The notes under the pieces are model-generated. The model had not been told where the DNA came from. It did no database searches and was given only the letters and a program-made list of their open reading frames with translations. Of a stretch of DNA of 64,000 bases, positions 51,552 to 60,018 are shown in pieces. The position numbers and the translations under genes are program-made. Where the stretch lies: contig JAFZAZ010000015.1 in assembly GCA_017561985.1 (NCBI GenBank), positions 1-64,000 of the forward strand, read 5' to 3'. Each line of letters opens with the position of its first letter. Within the stretch, counting starts at the first letter, position 1. Source of the stretch: Lachnospiraceae bacterium (GTDB lineage: Bacteria > Bacillota_A > Clostridia > Lachnospirales > Lachnospiraceae).

Positions 51552-51564
51552 ACTTGGTTGTCAA
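51536..51564 (-). promoter_or_regulatory. Consensus promoter of the eight-gene YtrA operon
   Basis: TTGACA (51564-51559), 17-base spacer, TATAAT (51541-51536), a full consensus match, overlapped by operator 2. Such a strong promoter is normally kept silent by its repressor. Confidence 0.88.
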
Positions 51565-51604
51565 TAACCATTTTTCGATTTTTTCATTTTCCGAAAAATA
51601 TCTC

Positions 51605-51635
51605 TTGACTCTCACACTATGTCAGGGATTATAGT
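51605..51635 (+). promoter_or_regulatory. MerR-type promoter with 19-bp spacer
   Basis: TTGACT (51605-51610), a 19-base spacer, TATAGT (51630-51635). The spacer carries an imperfect dyad, CTCTCACA-CTA-TGTCAGGG. The over-long spacer with an internal dyad is the hallmark of promoters activated by MerR proteins through DNA distortion, here probably autoregulation. Confidence 0.8.
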
Positions 51636-51699
51636 TACAGTGAGCTCAAGAAAAACTGCCGCCGCAACGCCGCGCGGCAGACCCATGGGAGGCACTTTT

Positions 51700-52509
51700 A
51701 TGCTGAAGATCGGCGATTTTTCAAAATTATCCAGAGTGAGCATCCGCATGCTCCGTCACTACGATGACATCGGGCTTCTCAAGCCCGCAGAGATCGACAA
51801 CTTCACGGGATACCGCTACTATCGCGAGGACCAGCTCTTCACTGCGGGTCGCATCGCAGCCCTCAAGGACATGGGCTTCCCTCTCGCAGATATCGCGCGG
51901 ATGTTGGAGTTCTACGATGATCCGGACCGGATGGACGCTTTCCTCGCCCGTCGGGAGGAGGAACTCGCGGACATCTCAAAGCAGACGGAGTACCGACTGA
52001 TGCTTCTCGCAACAGCCCGTAAGAGGCTACGAAAGGAGCAAACCATGAGTTTCGATGTTACTGTTAAGACAATTCCGGAGCGCTACGCCGCGACGGTCCA
52101 GATGGTCGTACCTACCTACAATGATGAGGGAATGCTGTGGAATACGATGTTTGCGGAGACGGCAGCCACCCCGCTCGTGCCCGCAGACCCCTGTCTCGCC
52201 TGCGCTGCGTTCCTCGACCCGGAGTACAAGGAGGAAAATGTTTCCATCCTCGCTTCGATGACCGTCAAGGGCACCTACCCCGACACCGAGCACGTCAAGT
52301 TCAAGACGCTCCCCGCCGTCAAGGTGGCGAGCTGCATCATCAAGGGCAGCTACGACCAAATGGGCGAGGCGACCGCCACGGTCGTTTCGTGGGTCGAGCA
52401 GAACGGCTACAAGCCGAACGGCCCGATGTTCAACATTTACCACGTGAGTCCCGCGCAGACGCAGAACCCGGACGAGTATGTGACCGAGATCTGCTTCCCG
52501 GTGGAATAA
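51700..52509 (+). CDS. MerR-family regulator with GyrI-like ligand-binding domain
   Basis: 269 aa, BmrR-like layout. Residues 1-72 are a MerR winged helix (KIGDFSKLSRVSIRMLRHYDDIGLLKP, then YRYYREDQL), 75-115 a dimerisation coiled coil, 118-269 a GyrI/effector-binding domain (FDVTVKTIPERYAATV to YVTEICFPVE). Such proteins sense hydrophobic or cationic compounds and usually activate drug-efflux or detoxification genes; no pump gene is adjacent. ATG 51700 follows GGGAGG by 8 bases. Confidence 0.93.
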   Translation: MLKIGDFSKLSRVSIRMLRHYDDIGLLKPAEIDNFTGYRYYREDQLFTAGRIAALKDMGFPLADIARMLEFYDDPDRMDAFLARREEELADISKQTEYRLMLLATARKRLRKEQTMSFDVTVKTIPERYAATVQMVVPTYNDEGMLWNTMFAETAATPLVPADPCLACAAFLDPEYKEENVSILASMTVKGTYPDTEHVKFKTLPAVKVASCIIKGSYDQMGEATATVVSWVEQNGYKPNGPMFNIYHVSPAQTQNPDEYVTEICFPVE

Positions 52510-52541
52510 ATAGCTCAGTAGTAATCCAGACAAAAAACAAA

Positions 52542-52582
52542 AAGCGCTTTCCGGAGATCTCTCCCCGGGAAGCGCTCTTTTA
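52542..52582 (+). terminator. Terminator of the MerR gene
   Basis: AGCGCTTTCCGG pairs with CCGGGAAGCGCT; CTTTTAA follows on the plus strand. Confidence 0.8.
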
Positions 52583-52639
52583 ACCTCTTAGGAAAGGCTA
52601 CAGGAGGTGCATTTTCCGAAAGTGCAATTCCGGCAAAAG

Positions 52640-52676
52640 AAGCAAAAAGAAAGGACCGGTTGCCCGATCCTTTCTC
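52640..52676 (-). terminator. Terminator of hydCBA
   Basis: AGAAAGGATCGG / CCGGTCCTTTCT stem with GCAA loop, followed on the minus strand by TTTTGCTTC. Confidence 0.88.
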
Positions 52677-52705
52677 TGCATCATACTTTCGTATGTTGTT
52701 TTTGA

Positions 52706-54472
52706 TTAGCCGTTGATGCTTCTCTTTACGTAGTGCGTATGGAGAATCTCATGAGCCTTGTGGCTGCCGAACTCACCGAAGAACTCCTCGTAAACCTTCT
52801 TGATGGAAGGATTCTCGTGAGACTTGCGGAGCGTCTTAGCAGCGTCGTTGTCATAGAGAGCCTTAGCGCGGAGACCGCGTACGTCTACGAAGTTGCGAAC
52901 CTCGGAATCAACGAGAGGCTGTCCGCCGCCGTTGATGCAGCCGCCCGGGCAAGCCATGATCTCGATGAAGGTGTACGGCGAGGTGCCGGCCTTGATCTGA
53001 TCCATGATGATACGAGCGTTGGAAAGCGAGGATGCAACAGCAACCTTAACCTCAAGTCCGCCAACGTTGTACGTAGCTTCCTTGATACCCTGCATACCGC
53101 GAACTTCCGTGAAATCTACAGCCTTGAGTTCCTCACCGGTGATAACCTCAACTGCGGTACGGAGAGCTGCCTCCATAACACCGCCGGTAGCACCGAAGAT
53201 AACTGCCGCACCGGTGGACTCACCGAGCGGATCGTCGAACTCGCCGTCCGGAAGGGCTGCGAAATCGATGTCGTTGCGCTTGATCATGCGGGCAAGCTCA
53301 CGGGTCGTGATGGAGATGTCAACATCCGGAAGTCCCGGAACTGCGCTCTGGTCTCTCGTAACCTCGAACTTCTTCGCGGTACAAGGCATAACACCAACGC
53401 AGACGATCTTCGCGGGATCGATGCCCATCTTCTGTGCGTAGTAGGTCTTAACCGTAGCGCCGAACATCTGCTGAGGAGACTTGCAGCTCGAGAGATGTGC
53501 GATCTGCTCCGGATAGTAGGTCTCGCAGAACTTAACCCAGCCGGGCGAGCAGGACGTGATCATCGGCAGAACGCCGCCGTTCTTCACGCGCTCAACAAGC
53601 TCGGTAGCTTCCTCAACGATCGTGAGGTCTGCTGCGAAATCGGTATCGAATACCTTGTCAAAGCCGAGTGCACGGAGTGCGGTAGCAAGCTTGCCCTCAA
53701 CGTCCGTTCCGATCGGCATACCGAACTCCTCACCGAGCGTAGCACGCACGGACGGAGCAGGCTGTACAACCACGAACTTGTCGGGATCTGCGATCGCTTC
53801 CTCAACCTTGTAGGAATCATCCTTCTCATAGAGAGCACCGGTAGGACATGCTACGATACACTGACCGCAGTGGATGCAGCTCGTGTCTGCCAGGCCCATG
53901 TCAAATGCGCTGCCGATGCAGGACGCGAAACCACGGTTGTTCGGTCCGATCACGGCGATGCCCTGAACCTTCTCGCATGCACCTACGCAGCGGCGGCACA
54001 GAACGCACTTGTTGTTGTCGCGTACCATATGTACGGCGGACGTGTCCTTCTCATACTCAGGACGGAAGCCCTCGTAGAGCTTCTCATCTTCAACGCCGAG
54101 CTCGTTGCAGAGCTTCTGGAGCTCGCACTTGCCGCTGCGCACGCAGGACAGACACTTGCGGTCGTGCGTGGAGAGGATGAGCTGGAGCGTCTTTCTTCTG
54201 GAATCCAGAACCTTCGCGCTGTTCGTCTTGATCTCTGCGCCCTCATCGGAAGCAGCAAGAGGATACATGCAGGCAGCTACCAGTCCGCGAGCCTTGGTGG
54301 ACTCTACGAGACAGATACGGCAGTCGCCGACTTCGTTCGTGTCACGAAGGAAGCACAGGGTCGGAATCTTAACTCCCGCCTTATGGGCAGCGTCGAGGAT
54401 CGTCGTTCCTTCCGGAACCGATACCGGGATTCCGTTAATTTTCACATTAACCATCTTAATTTCATCTGCCAT
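52706..54472 (-). CDS. hydA: [FeFe]-hydrogenase catalytic subunit
   Basis: 588 aa. N-terminal [2Fe-2S] domain (Cys in TLCFLRDTNEVGDCRICLVE), His/Cys-ligated cluster (HDRKCLSCVRSGKC), two [4Fe-4S] clusters (CVLCRRCVGAC and CIHCGQCIVACP), then the H-cluster domain with L1 TSCSPGWVKFCE, L2 MPCTAKKFE and L3 MACPGGCINGGGQP. Together with HydB and HydC it forms an NAD-linked, probably electron-bifurcating, hydrogenase that makes H2 from NADH and reduced ferredoxin. AAGGAA precedes the ATG. The maturases HydEFG are not in this window. Confidence 0.96.
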   Translation of the reverse strand: MADEIKMVNVKINGIPVSVPEGTTILDAAHKAGVKIPTLCFLRDTNEVGDCRICLVESTKARGLVAACMYPLAASDEGAEIKTNSAKVLDSRRKTLQLILSTHDRKCLSCVRSGKCELQKLCNELGVEDEKLYEGFRPEYEKDTSAVHMVRDNNKCVLCRRCVGACEKVQGIAVIGPNNRGFASCIGSAFDMGLADTSCIHCGQCIVACPTGALYEKDDSYKVEEAIADPDKFVVVQPAPSVRATLGEEFGMPIGTDVEGKLATALRALGFDKVFDTDFAADLTIVEEATELVERVKNGGVLPMITSCSPGWVKFCETYYPEQIAHLSSCKSPQQMFGATVKTYYAQKMGIDPAKIVCVGVMPCTAKKFEVTRDQSAVPGLPDVDISITTRELARMIKRNDIDFAALPDGEFDDPLGESTGAAVIFGATGGVMEAALRTAVEVITGEELKAVDFTEVRGMQGIKEATYNVGGLEVKVAVASSLSNARIIMDQIKAGTSPYTFIEIMACPGGCINGGGQPLVDSEVRNFVDVRGLRAKALYDNDAAKTLRKSHENPSIKKVYEEFFGEFGSHKAHEILHTHYVKRSING

Positions 54473-54486
54473 AGTTGTTTCCTTCC

Positions 54487-56403
54487 TTATTGTTTGCTAA
54501 TTGCCTTGAACTTGCAGTTCGCCATGCAGGCGCCGCACTTCACGCACTTCGAAGAATCGATCGCCATCGACGCAAGCTTGTGGCCGGGTGCGATGTAGTC
54601 GGTTCTGGTGATGGCGTCAGCCGGGCAGTTCTTAGCGCAGAGACCGCAGCCGATACACTTGTCCTGATCGATGCTGAACTGAAGGAGATCCTTGCAGACG
54701 CCTGCCGGACACTTCTTGTCAACGATATGAGCAATGTACTCGTCGCGGAAGTAACGAAGCGTGGAAATGATCGGGTTCGGAGCCGTCTGGCCGAGTGCGC
54801 AGAGGGAGCTCTTCTGCAGATGTGCAGCAAGCTTCTCCAAACGATCCAGATCATCCATCGTAGCCTGGCCCTTGGTGATCTTCTCGAGGATCTCGAGCAT
54901 GCGTCTCGTACCGATACGGCACGGTGCGCACTTACCACAGGACTCGTCTACGGTAAACTCAAGGAAGAACTTGGCGATATCAACCATACAGTTGTCTTCG
55001 TCCATAACGATCAGACCGCCGGAACCCATCATGGAACCGATCGCGATCAGGTTGTCGTAGTCCATCGGAACATCCATCTGCGAAGCAGGGATGCAACCGC
55101 CGGACGGACCACCGGTCTGAGCAGCCTTGAACTTCTTGCCGTTCGGAACGCCGCCGCCGATCTCCTCGACAACTTCGCGGAGCGTGGTACCCATCGGGAT
55201 CTCCACAAGACCGGTGTTCTGGATCTTGCCGCCGAGTGCGAATACCTTCGTACCCTTGGACTTCTCGGTTCCCATTGCTGCGAACCACTCCGGTCCTCTC
55301 ATGATGATCTGAGGAATGTTAGCCCATGTCTCAACGTTGTTGAGAATGGTAGGACGCTCGAACAGACCCTTGACAGCCGGGAACGGCGGTCTCGGTCTGG
55401 GCTCGCCTCTGTGACCTTCGATGGAGGTCATAAGAGCCGTCTCCTCACCGCAGACGAATGCGCCTGCACCGAGGCGAAGGCCGATATCGAACTTGAAGCC
55501 GGTACCGAGGATGTTGTCACCCAGGAGACCGTACTCTCTTGCCTGCTTGATGGCAATCTCAAGACGCTGTACAGCGATCGGGTACTCGGCACGTACATAA
55601 ATGTAACCCTGCGAGGAACCGATGGTGTAACCTGCGATAGCCATAGCCTCGAGAACTACGTGCGGGTCGCCCTCAAGAACGGAACGATCCATGAATGCAC
55701 CCGGGTCGCCCTCGTCGGCGTTACAGCAAACGTACTTCTGGTCAGCCTTGTTGGCCTTTGCGAACATCCACTTGCGTCCGGTCGGGAAACCGGCACCGCC
55801 GCGGCCGCGAAGACCGGAGTCAAGGAGAATCTGGATGACATCATCCGGAGTCTTCTCGGTCAGTACCTTGGCAAGAGCCTGATAGCCGCCCGTTCCGATG
55901 TACTCGTCGATGTTCTCGGGATCGATGACACCGCAGTTGCGCAGAGCCACACGATTCTGCTTCTTGTAGAAATCCGTCTCGTGCATCGAGATGATGCCGT
56001 TCGGAGTAACCGTCTTCTCATAGAGATACTTGGTCACGATGTTACCGTTTACAAGGTGCTCGGTAACAATCTCCGGAACATGCTCAATCGCCATGTTTGC
56101 GTAGAAAGCAGCCTCCGGATAGATGATAACGATCGGGCCGAGAGCGCAAAGGCCGTGGCAGCCGGTGCGTACGACGCAAACGTCGTTCTCGAGACCGTTC
56201 TTCTTAATCTCATCGTTAAATGCAACGATGATGTCTTCACTGTGGGAGGAAGTACAGCCGGTACCGCCGCACACAAGGACATGATGCTTGTAGTTCTTGC
56301 CCTGTGCATTCAACTCGGCGATCTTGGCTTCGCCCTCGCGGCGCATCGAAACGATGCCTTCCTGCTCCGCCTTAATCTTGTTAAGTTCCGTAATGGATAT
56401 CAT
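54487..56403 (-). CDS. hydB: NADH-binding hydrogenase subunit HydB (NuoF-like)
   Basis: 638 aa. N-terminal thioredoxin-like [2Fe-2S] domain (CGGTGCTSS and CHGLCALGP), NuoF-type NADH/FMN domain (SGLRGRGGAGFPTGRKW, CNADEGDPGAFMDR), the [4Fe-4S] site SCGKCAPCRIGT, and a C-terminal 2x[4Fe-4S] ferredoxin domain (CIGCGLCAKNCP, CVKCGACMANC). AGGAGG fixes ATG 56403. It lies between hydC and hydA with 13-14 base gaps. Confidence 0.96.
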   Translation of the reverse strand: MISITELNKIKAEQEGIVSMRREGEAKIAELNAQGKNYKHHVLVCGGTGCTSSHSEDIIVAFNDEIKKNGLENDVCVVRTGCHGLCALGPIVIIYPEAAFYANMAIEHVPEIVTEHLVNGNIVTKYLYEKTVTPNGIISMHETDFYKKQNRVALRNCGVIDPENIDEYIGTGGYQALAKVLTEKTPDDVIQILLDSGLRGRGGAGFPTGRKWMFAKANKADQKYVCCNADEGDPGAFMDRSVLEGDPHVVLEAMAIAGYTIGSSQGYIYVRAEYPIAVQRLEIAIKQAREYGLLGDNILGTGFKFDIGLRLGAGAFVCGEETALMTSIEGHRGEPRPRPPFPAVKGLFERPTILNNVETWANIPQIIMRGPEWFAAMGTEKSKGTKVFALGGKIQNTGLVEIPMGTTLREVVEEIGGGVPNGKKFKAAQTGGPSGGCIPASQMDVPMDYDNLIAIGSMMGSGGLIVMDEDNCMVDIAKFFLEFTVDESCGKCAPCRIGTRRMLEILEKITKGQATMDDLDRLEKLAAHLQKSSLCALGQTAPNPIISTLRYFRDEYIAHIVDKKCPAGVCKDLLQFSIDQDKCIGCGLCAKNCPADAITRTDYIAPGHKLASMAIDSSKCVKCGACMANCKFKAISKQ

Positions 56404-56416
56404 TTGCTTCCTCCTG

Positions 56417-56911
56417 TTACTCGTATTTTGCAAGGATCTCATCCAGCTTGTCGACGGTCAGCTTGCCGTAAACCTCGCCGTTGATCGTCATAACCGGTGC
56501 GAGACCGCAAGCGCCGATGCAGCGGCATGCGTCGAGCGAGAACTTTCCGTCAGGCGTGCACTCGCCGCCCTCGATACCGAGCTTCTCACACAGTTTGTTG
56601 TAGATATCGCCGGATCCCTTGACGTAGCAAGCGGTACCCAGGCATACGGAGATCGCATATTTTCCCTTCGGATACAGAGAGAACTGCGCATAGAATGTAA
56701 CAACACCGTAAATCTTCTCCAGCGGAATGCCGGTCTCGTCCGAGATCATCGTCTGGACTTCGATGGGCAGATAGCCGTAGATATCCTGAGCTTTCTGCAG
56801 GATCGGCATCAACGCGCCCCGCTCATCCTTCAGCTCACGAATCACCTGCAGAAGCTGTTGCTTTTGCTCTTCCGTTCCGTTAAACGGCACGGTACTCTTT
56901 TTTGTGGCCAT
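56417..56911 (-). CDS. hydC: Hydrogenase subunit HydC (NuoE-like)
   Basis: 164 aa thioredoxin-like [2Fe-2S] protein. Cluster ligands are in VCLGTACYVKG and CRCIGACGLAP; YGYLPIEVQTMISDETG and GVVTFYAQFSL are NuoE family stretches. It passes electrons within HydABC. ATG 56911 follows AAAGGAGG; the upstream frame is leader. First gene of the hydCBA operon. Confidence 0.96.
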   Translation of the reverse strand: MATKKSTVPFNGTEEQKQQLLQVIRELKDERGALMPILQKAQDIYGYLPIEVQTMISDETGIPLEKIYGVVTFYAQFSLYPKGKYAISVCLGTACYVKGSGDIYNKLCEKLGIEGGECTPDGKFSLDACRCIGACGLAPVMTINGEVYGKLTVDKLDEILAKYE

Positions 56912-57103
56912 TAATAATCCTCCTTTTAGGGTTATAACCGATTGGGCGAAATCCTCCCCAATCCCCAAGTATACATTGTACCACTTAGTGTGGTTTTTTT
57001 CCAGTGTTTTTTGTTCTGCTTTGCACACTTCTTTACATTTCGGCACTTTCATGCGTGTACGCGCGCATAACGACGGGTTATCCGTATAAAATGCCGAAAA
57101 AAA
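56912..57103. other. Leader and intergenic region before hydC
   Basis: On the minus strand ACCACACTAAGTGGTACAATG (written in parts: ACCAC-actaa-GTGGT then ACAATG) places a short palindrome directly before a TACAAT -10 candidate; a clear -35 was not found, so the promoter may need an activator. No Rex-like TTGTTAA-N4-TTAACAA site was seen. Confidence 0.4.
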
Positions 57104-57136
57104 GCACAAAAAATGCCGGGACATTTCTGTCCCGGC
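57104..57136 (-). terminator. Terminator of carD
   Basis: GCCGGGAC / GTCCCGGC perfect stem (57115-57136) followed on the minus strand by ATTTTTTG. Confidence 0.9.
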
Positions 57137-57180
57137 GTCCATACGCTCTCCTCATTCGGAACAAACGCCCCGGAAAATGC

Positions 57181-57699
57181 TCACGTGGCGCTGTCCTTGC
57201 CGTTTTGCTCAAACCGGTTGACGAAGACATCCTTCGCCTCGTCGCGGCTGATCCCGAACGAGATCGCCAGCTCTCCGAACAGCACGTCCTCGGCCATGTG
57301 CAGGTAACGCTCATCGCTCGCGGTCGCACGCTTTCCCTGCGACATTCGCAGTTCGCCGCGCGCGCGGATCGCTTTCAGCATGCGCACCAGATTCTCACAC
57401 TCTCCCGAGTAAAATGCCTGTTTGTAAACGTCTTCGCGCTTTTTCTCGTCCGCTATCTCAAGCTCATCAAAATCATTCAGCCGACGCAGAAGCCCCTCCG
57501 CTTCCTCCCTGGACAGAACCGGACGCAGTACGATCCGCGTGTTGTCCACGGGGCTGAATATCTTTCCGCCGTTCGAGTACACCGGCGTCAATGTGTAATA
57601 ATCCTTGCCGCCGGCGCCCATTCCGCTCAGCGGTCCGATGTCGTCCACCCGGCAAACTCCGTTGCTGCCGTGGATCACATACGCTCCTTTCGAAAACAT
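57181..57699 (-). CDS. CarD-family transcriptional regulator
   Basis: 172 aa. The N-terminal CarD/TRCF RNA-polymerase-interaction domain (MFSKGAYVIHGSNGVCRVDDI, then YYTLTPVYSNGGKIFSPVDN) binds the RNA polymerase beta subunit; the C-terminal helical part (about 65-165) should contact DNA. Such proteins stabilise open complexes, especially at rRNA promoters. CAGGAG precedes the ATG. Single-gene unit. Confidence 0.94.
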   Translation of the reverse strand: MFSKGAYVIHGSNGVCRVDDIGPLSGMGAGGKDYYTLTPVYSNGGKIFSPVDNTRIVLRPVLSREEAEGLLRRLNDFDELEIADEKKREDVYKQAFYSGECENLVRMLKAIRARGELRMSQGKRATASDERYLHMAEDVLFGELAISFGISRDEAKDVFVNRFEQNGKDSAT

Positions 57700-57745
57700 G
57701 CTATCACTCCTGTTCTGTACAACAAGACCGTCAGACTACGATGTT

Positions 57746-57775
57746 ATTTTAGCACATTTTGAAAGGCAAATGCAA
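57746..57775 (-). promoter_or_regulatory. Promoter of carD
   Basis: TTGCAT (57775-57770), 18-base spacer, TAAAAT (57751-57746) with extended TGC. The -10 region is identical over 14 bases to that of argS. Confidence 0.7.
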
Positions 57776-57778
57776 ACT

Positions 57779-57796
57779 CAAATTTGCACAAATTTG
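57779..57796. repeat. Two CAAATTTG palindromes, 10-bp period
   Basis: CAAATTTG at 57779-57786 and 57789-57796, immediately upstream of the carD -35 box. One helical turn apart; could be an operator or an A/T-rich upstream element. Confidence 0.55.
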
Positions 57797-57809
57797 TCTT
57801 TTATTTCTT

Positions 57810-58955
57810 TCATTCCTCGTACAAAAGGTTACGAAGCGACGGATGAATAACGCCATATGCATAGCCGCAGTTGCGCACGTGCATCGTGAACACGAGCGAA
57901 AGACGGTTCTTCGCATCCATAATCGCAAGACTTCCCGCTGCGCCGTCCCAGCCGAAGATCCCCGCCGGTGCCTTGGTCCCGACTTCCTCCGGGGAAAGCA
58001 GCACCTGCATGCCGATTCCGTAGCCGTAGCCGACTCTTCCCATGTTGTTTCGGATCTCCTCAAGCGATACTTCGCCGAGGAGGTTTTTCTGAAACTCCGC
58101 TACCGTCTCCGGCTTTAAGATCCTTGCGCCGTTCGCCCCGACACCGCCGCACGCGATGGCGTCCGCAAGTTTCGAGTAGTCCTCGGTGCAGCTCCACAGA
58201 CCCGCGCCGCCGCTTTGGTAGGTTCCCGTGAGCTGGTAATCGCAGGAGGATTCCATCGGGCGCGTCTTCGCGATATCGCCGTCGTCGCAGATGAACTGCT
58301 CGCAAAGCCCCGGAAGGTCGTCGTTCATCGGCTTCGCAAAGCCGGTCCGGTTCATTCCGAGCGGTTTCCATATATTTTCCGAAAGATAATCGCCGTAATT
58401 CTGTCCCGACACGACCTCGACGACAGCCGCCGCGACATCGTGGCTTAAGCTGTACAGATAGTGCTCGCCGGGATGGAACAAAAGAGGCGCCTCAGCCATT
58501 GCGTCCACAAGCTCTCTCGTGGTCGCCGCGTCGCCCTTCTCCGCCTTCACGCGGTCGATGCCGCCGCGGTGCAGGTCATAGTCAAGTCCCGACTGCATCG
58601 AGACAAGGTGGCGCATTGTGATCGGCGTGTGAGGAGGAACTAGCGTCACGACGCCGTCATGCTCCTCGCGCACCTTGATATCGTAAAATGCCGGCAGATA
58701 TTTTCCGACCTCGTCGTCCAAAGAGAGCTTTCCCTGCTCGACGAGCTGCATCACCGCCGTCATCGTCTGGATTTTCGTCATCGAGAACATCAGATACTTC
58801 TGGTCCCCTGCTATCGGCTTTGTCTTCGCCGCATCGGCGTAGCCGCCGCGGTGACGGTAGATCACCTCATGGTCCCTGCGAACCTCCACATCGTAGGACG
58901 GCAGCCCGACCGCAAGAAGCGATTCGAGATACGCCGTCATCTTCTCCTGATTCAT
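57810..58955 (-). CDS. Class C beta-lactamase-like serine hydrolase
   Basis: 381 aa, no signal peptide, so cytoplasmic. SMTK (SxxK nucleophile, in YLMFSMTKIQTMTAV) is intact; YSLS in HYLYSLSHDV replaces the usual YxN, and WDGA near residue 345 stands where HxG or KTG is expected. This fits esterase/peptidase members (EstB- or DAP-like) rather than an antibiotic-resistance enzyme. GGAGG precedes ATG 58955; the longer frame lacks a site. Substrate unknown. Confidence 0.88.
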   Translation of the reverse strand: MNQEKMTAYLESLLAVGLPSYDVEVRRDHEVIYRHRGGYADAAKTKPIAGDQKYLMFSMTKIQTMTAVMQLVEQGKLSLDDEVGKYLPAFYDIKVREEHDGVVTLVPPHTPITMRHLVSMQSGLDYDLHRGGIDRVKAEKGDAATTRELVDAMAEAPLLFHPGEHYLYSLSHDVAAAVVEVVSGQNYGDYLSENIWKPLGMNRTGFAKPMNDDLPGLCEQFICDDGDIAKTRPMESSCDYQLTGTYQSGGAGLWSCTEDYSKLADAIACGGVGANGARILKPETVAEFQKNLLGEVSLEEIRNNMGRVGYGYGIGMQVLLSPEEVGTKAPAGIFGWDGAAGSLAIMDAKNRLSLVFTMHVRNCGYAYGVIHPSLRNLLYEE

Positions 58956-58973
58956 GGTAAACCTCCATCCATT

Positions 58974-59004
58974 CAACAAACGCCCGTGGCAATGCACGGG
59001 CGTT
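58974..59004 (-). terminator. Terminator of the SDR gene
   Basis: AACGCCCGTG / CACGGGCGTT perfect stem followed on the minus strand by TGTTGAAT. Confidence 0.75.
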
Positions 59005-59079
59005 CATCATTGTTGTGATTCTATTGTAATCTTCCCACCGCTTCCGGTCAATGTACAAAACAATCCGTAAATCGTACGA

Positions 59080-59850
59080 TCAGATGCAGGTGTAACCGCC
59101 GTCAACGGCGATGTTCTGTCCGTTTACATATGCCGAAGCCGGCGATGCAAGGAACAATGTGCAGGTGTCAAGCTCACCCTCGTTACCGTAGCGGCCAACC
59201 GGGATTGCTCCCTTTGCGTATGCCGTGAACCAGTCGGTCTCGAGCGTAGCCTGTGTCAGAGGAGTCCAGAAATAGCCGGGGCAGATCGAATTGACCGTGA
59301 TGCCCTCCTTGCCCCACTCTGCCGCAAGTGCACGCGTAAGGTTTACAACGCCGCCCTTTGCCGCATGATACGGTGCGCAGGTTGCAGCCATGTTTCCTAC
59401 AAGGCCGTACATCGATGCGATGTTGATAACGCGTCCGTAATGTGCCTTGAGCATCTCCTTGCCGAACTCTCTCGCGCATACAAAGCTGCCGAAGAGGTCG
59501 ATCTGAAGCTCGTTGTTGAACTGCTCGTCAGTGATTTCAGCGGCCGGAGCAACAGCGCCCGTACCCGCATTGTTGATCAGGATGTCCACACGGCCGAACT
59601 CTTTCATCGTTGCCGCAACAGCGCCCTTCACCTTCTCGGTGTCGGTGATGTCGCATGCGTAAGCGAGAACCTTTACGCCGTACTCCTTCTCAATCTCCGC
59701 CTTGTTCTCATCGAGGAGATTCTGGCGGCGTGCCATCAGCACAAGATTTGCTCCCTGGCTCGCAAGCGCTTTCGCCATCTGTACGCCGAGTCCTGTGGAA
59801 GCTCCGGTTACAACAGCTACCTGTCCGGTAAGATCAAACAAATTCTTCAT
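59080..59850 (-). CDS. Short-chain dehydrogenase/reductase
   Basis: 256 aa classical SDR. TGASTGLG is the NAD(P)-binding TGxxxGxG, NNAG at about 90, catalytic Ser in NIASMYG, and YHAAK the YxxxK dyad. The overall sequence resembles gluconate 5-dehydrogenase or 2-deoxy-gluconate dehydrogenase types, which act on sugar acids; this would fit the neighbouring sugar genes, but the substrate is not certain. It has its own promoter. Confidence 0.93.
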   Translation of the reverse strand: MKNLFDLTGQVAVVTGASTGLGVQMAKALASQGANLVLMARRQNLLDENKAEIEKEYGVKVLAYACDITDTEKVKGAVAATMKEFGRVDILINNAGTGAVAPAAEITDEQFNNELQIDLFGSFVCAREFGKEMLKAHYGRVINIASMYGLVGNMAATCAPYHAAKGGVVNLTRALAAEWGKEGITVNSICPGYFWTPLTQATLETDWFTAYAKGAIPVGRYGNEGELDTCTLFLASPASAYVNGQNIAVDGGYTCI

Positions 59851-59898
59851 ATCTCATCTGTCCTTTCAACTGTTTTCCCCGTTACACATACCGACGAT

Positions 59899-59927
59899 AT
59901 TATACTCTCGTTTAACCCGGAAAACAA
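59899..59927 (-). promoter_or_regulatory. Promoter of the SDR gene
   Basis: TTGTTT (59927-59922), 17-base spacer, TATAAT (59904-59899) on the minus strand. One copy of the octamer GGAAAATG lies just upstream at 59952. Confidence 0.72.
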
Positions 59928-60018
59928 TTGACATTCCATACAGATAAAAGGCATTTTCCGGACAGAAAGTCAACATATTGTACCACAGTATACATTTTAC
60001 GTGGAAAACGGAGGCCGT

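Noticed and set aside
52733..54598. Very long plus-strand open frames opposite hydA and hydB (621 and 669 codons)
   Set aside because: They arise from strong codon bias of the hydrogenase genes; the minus-strand products carry all Fe-S motifs. No ribosome site or promoter supports the plus-strand reading.
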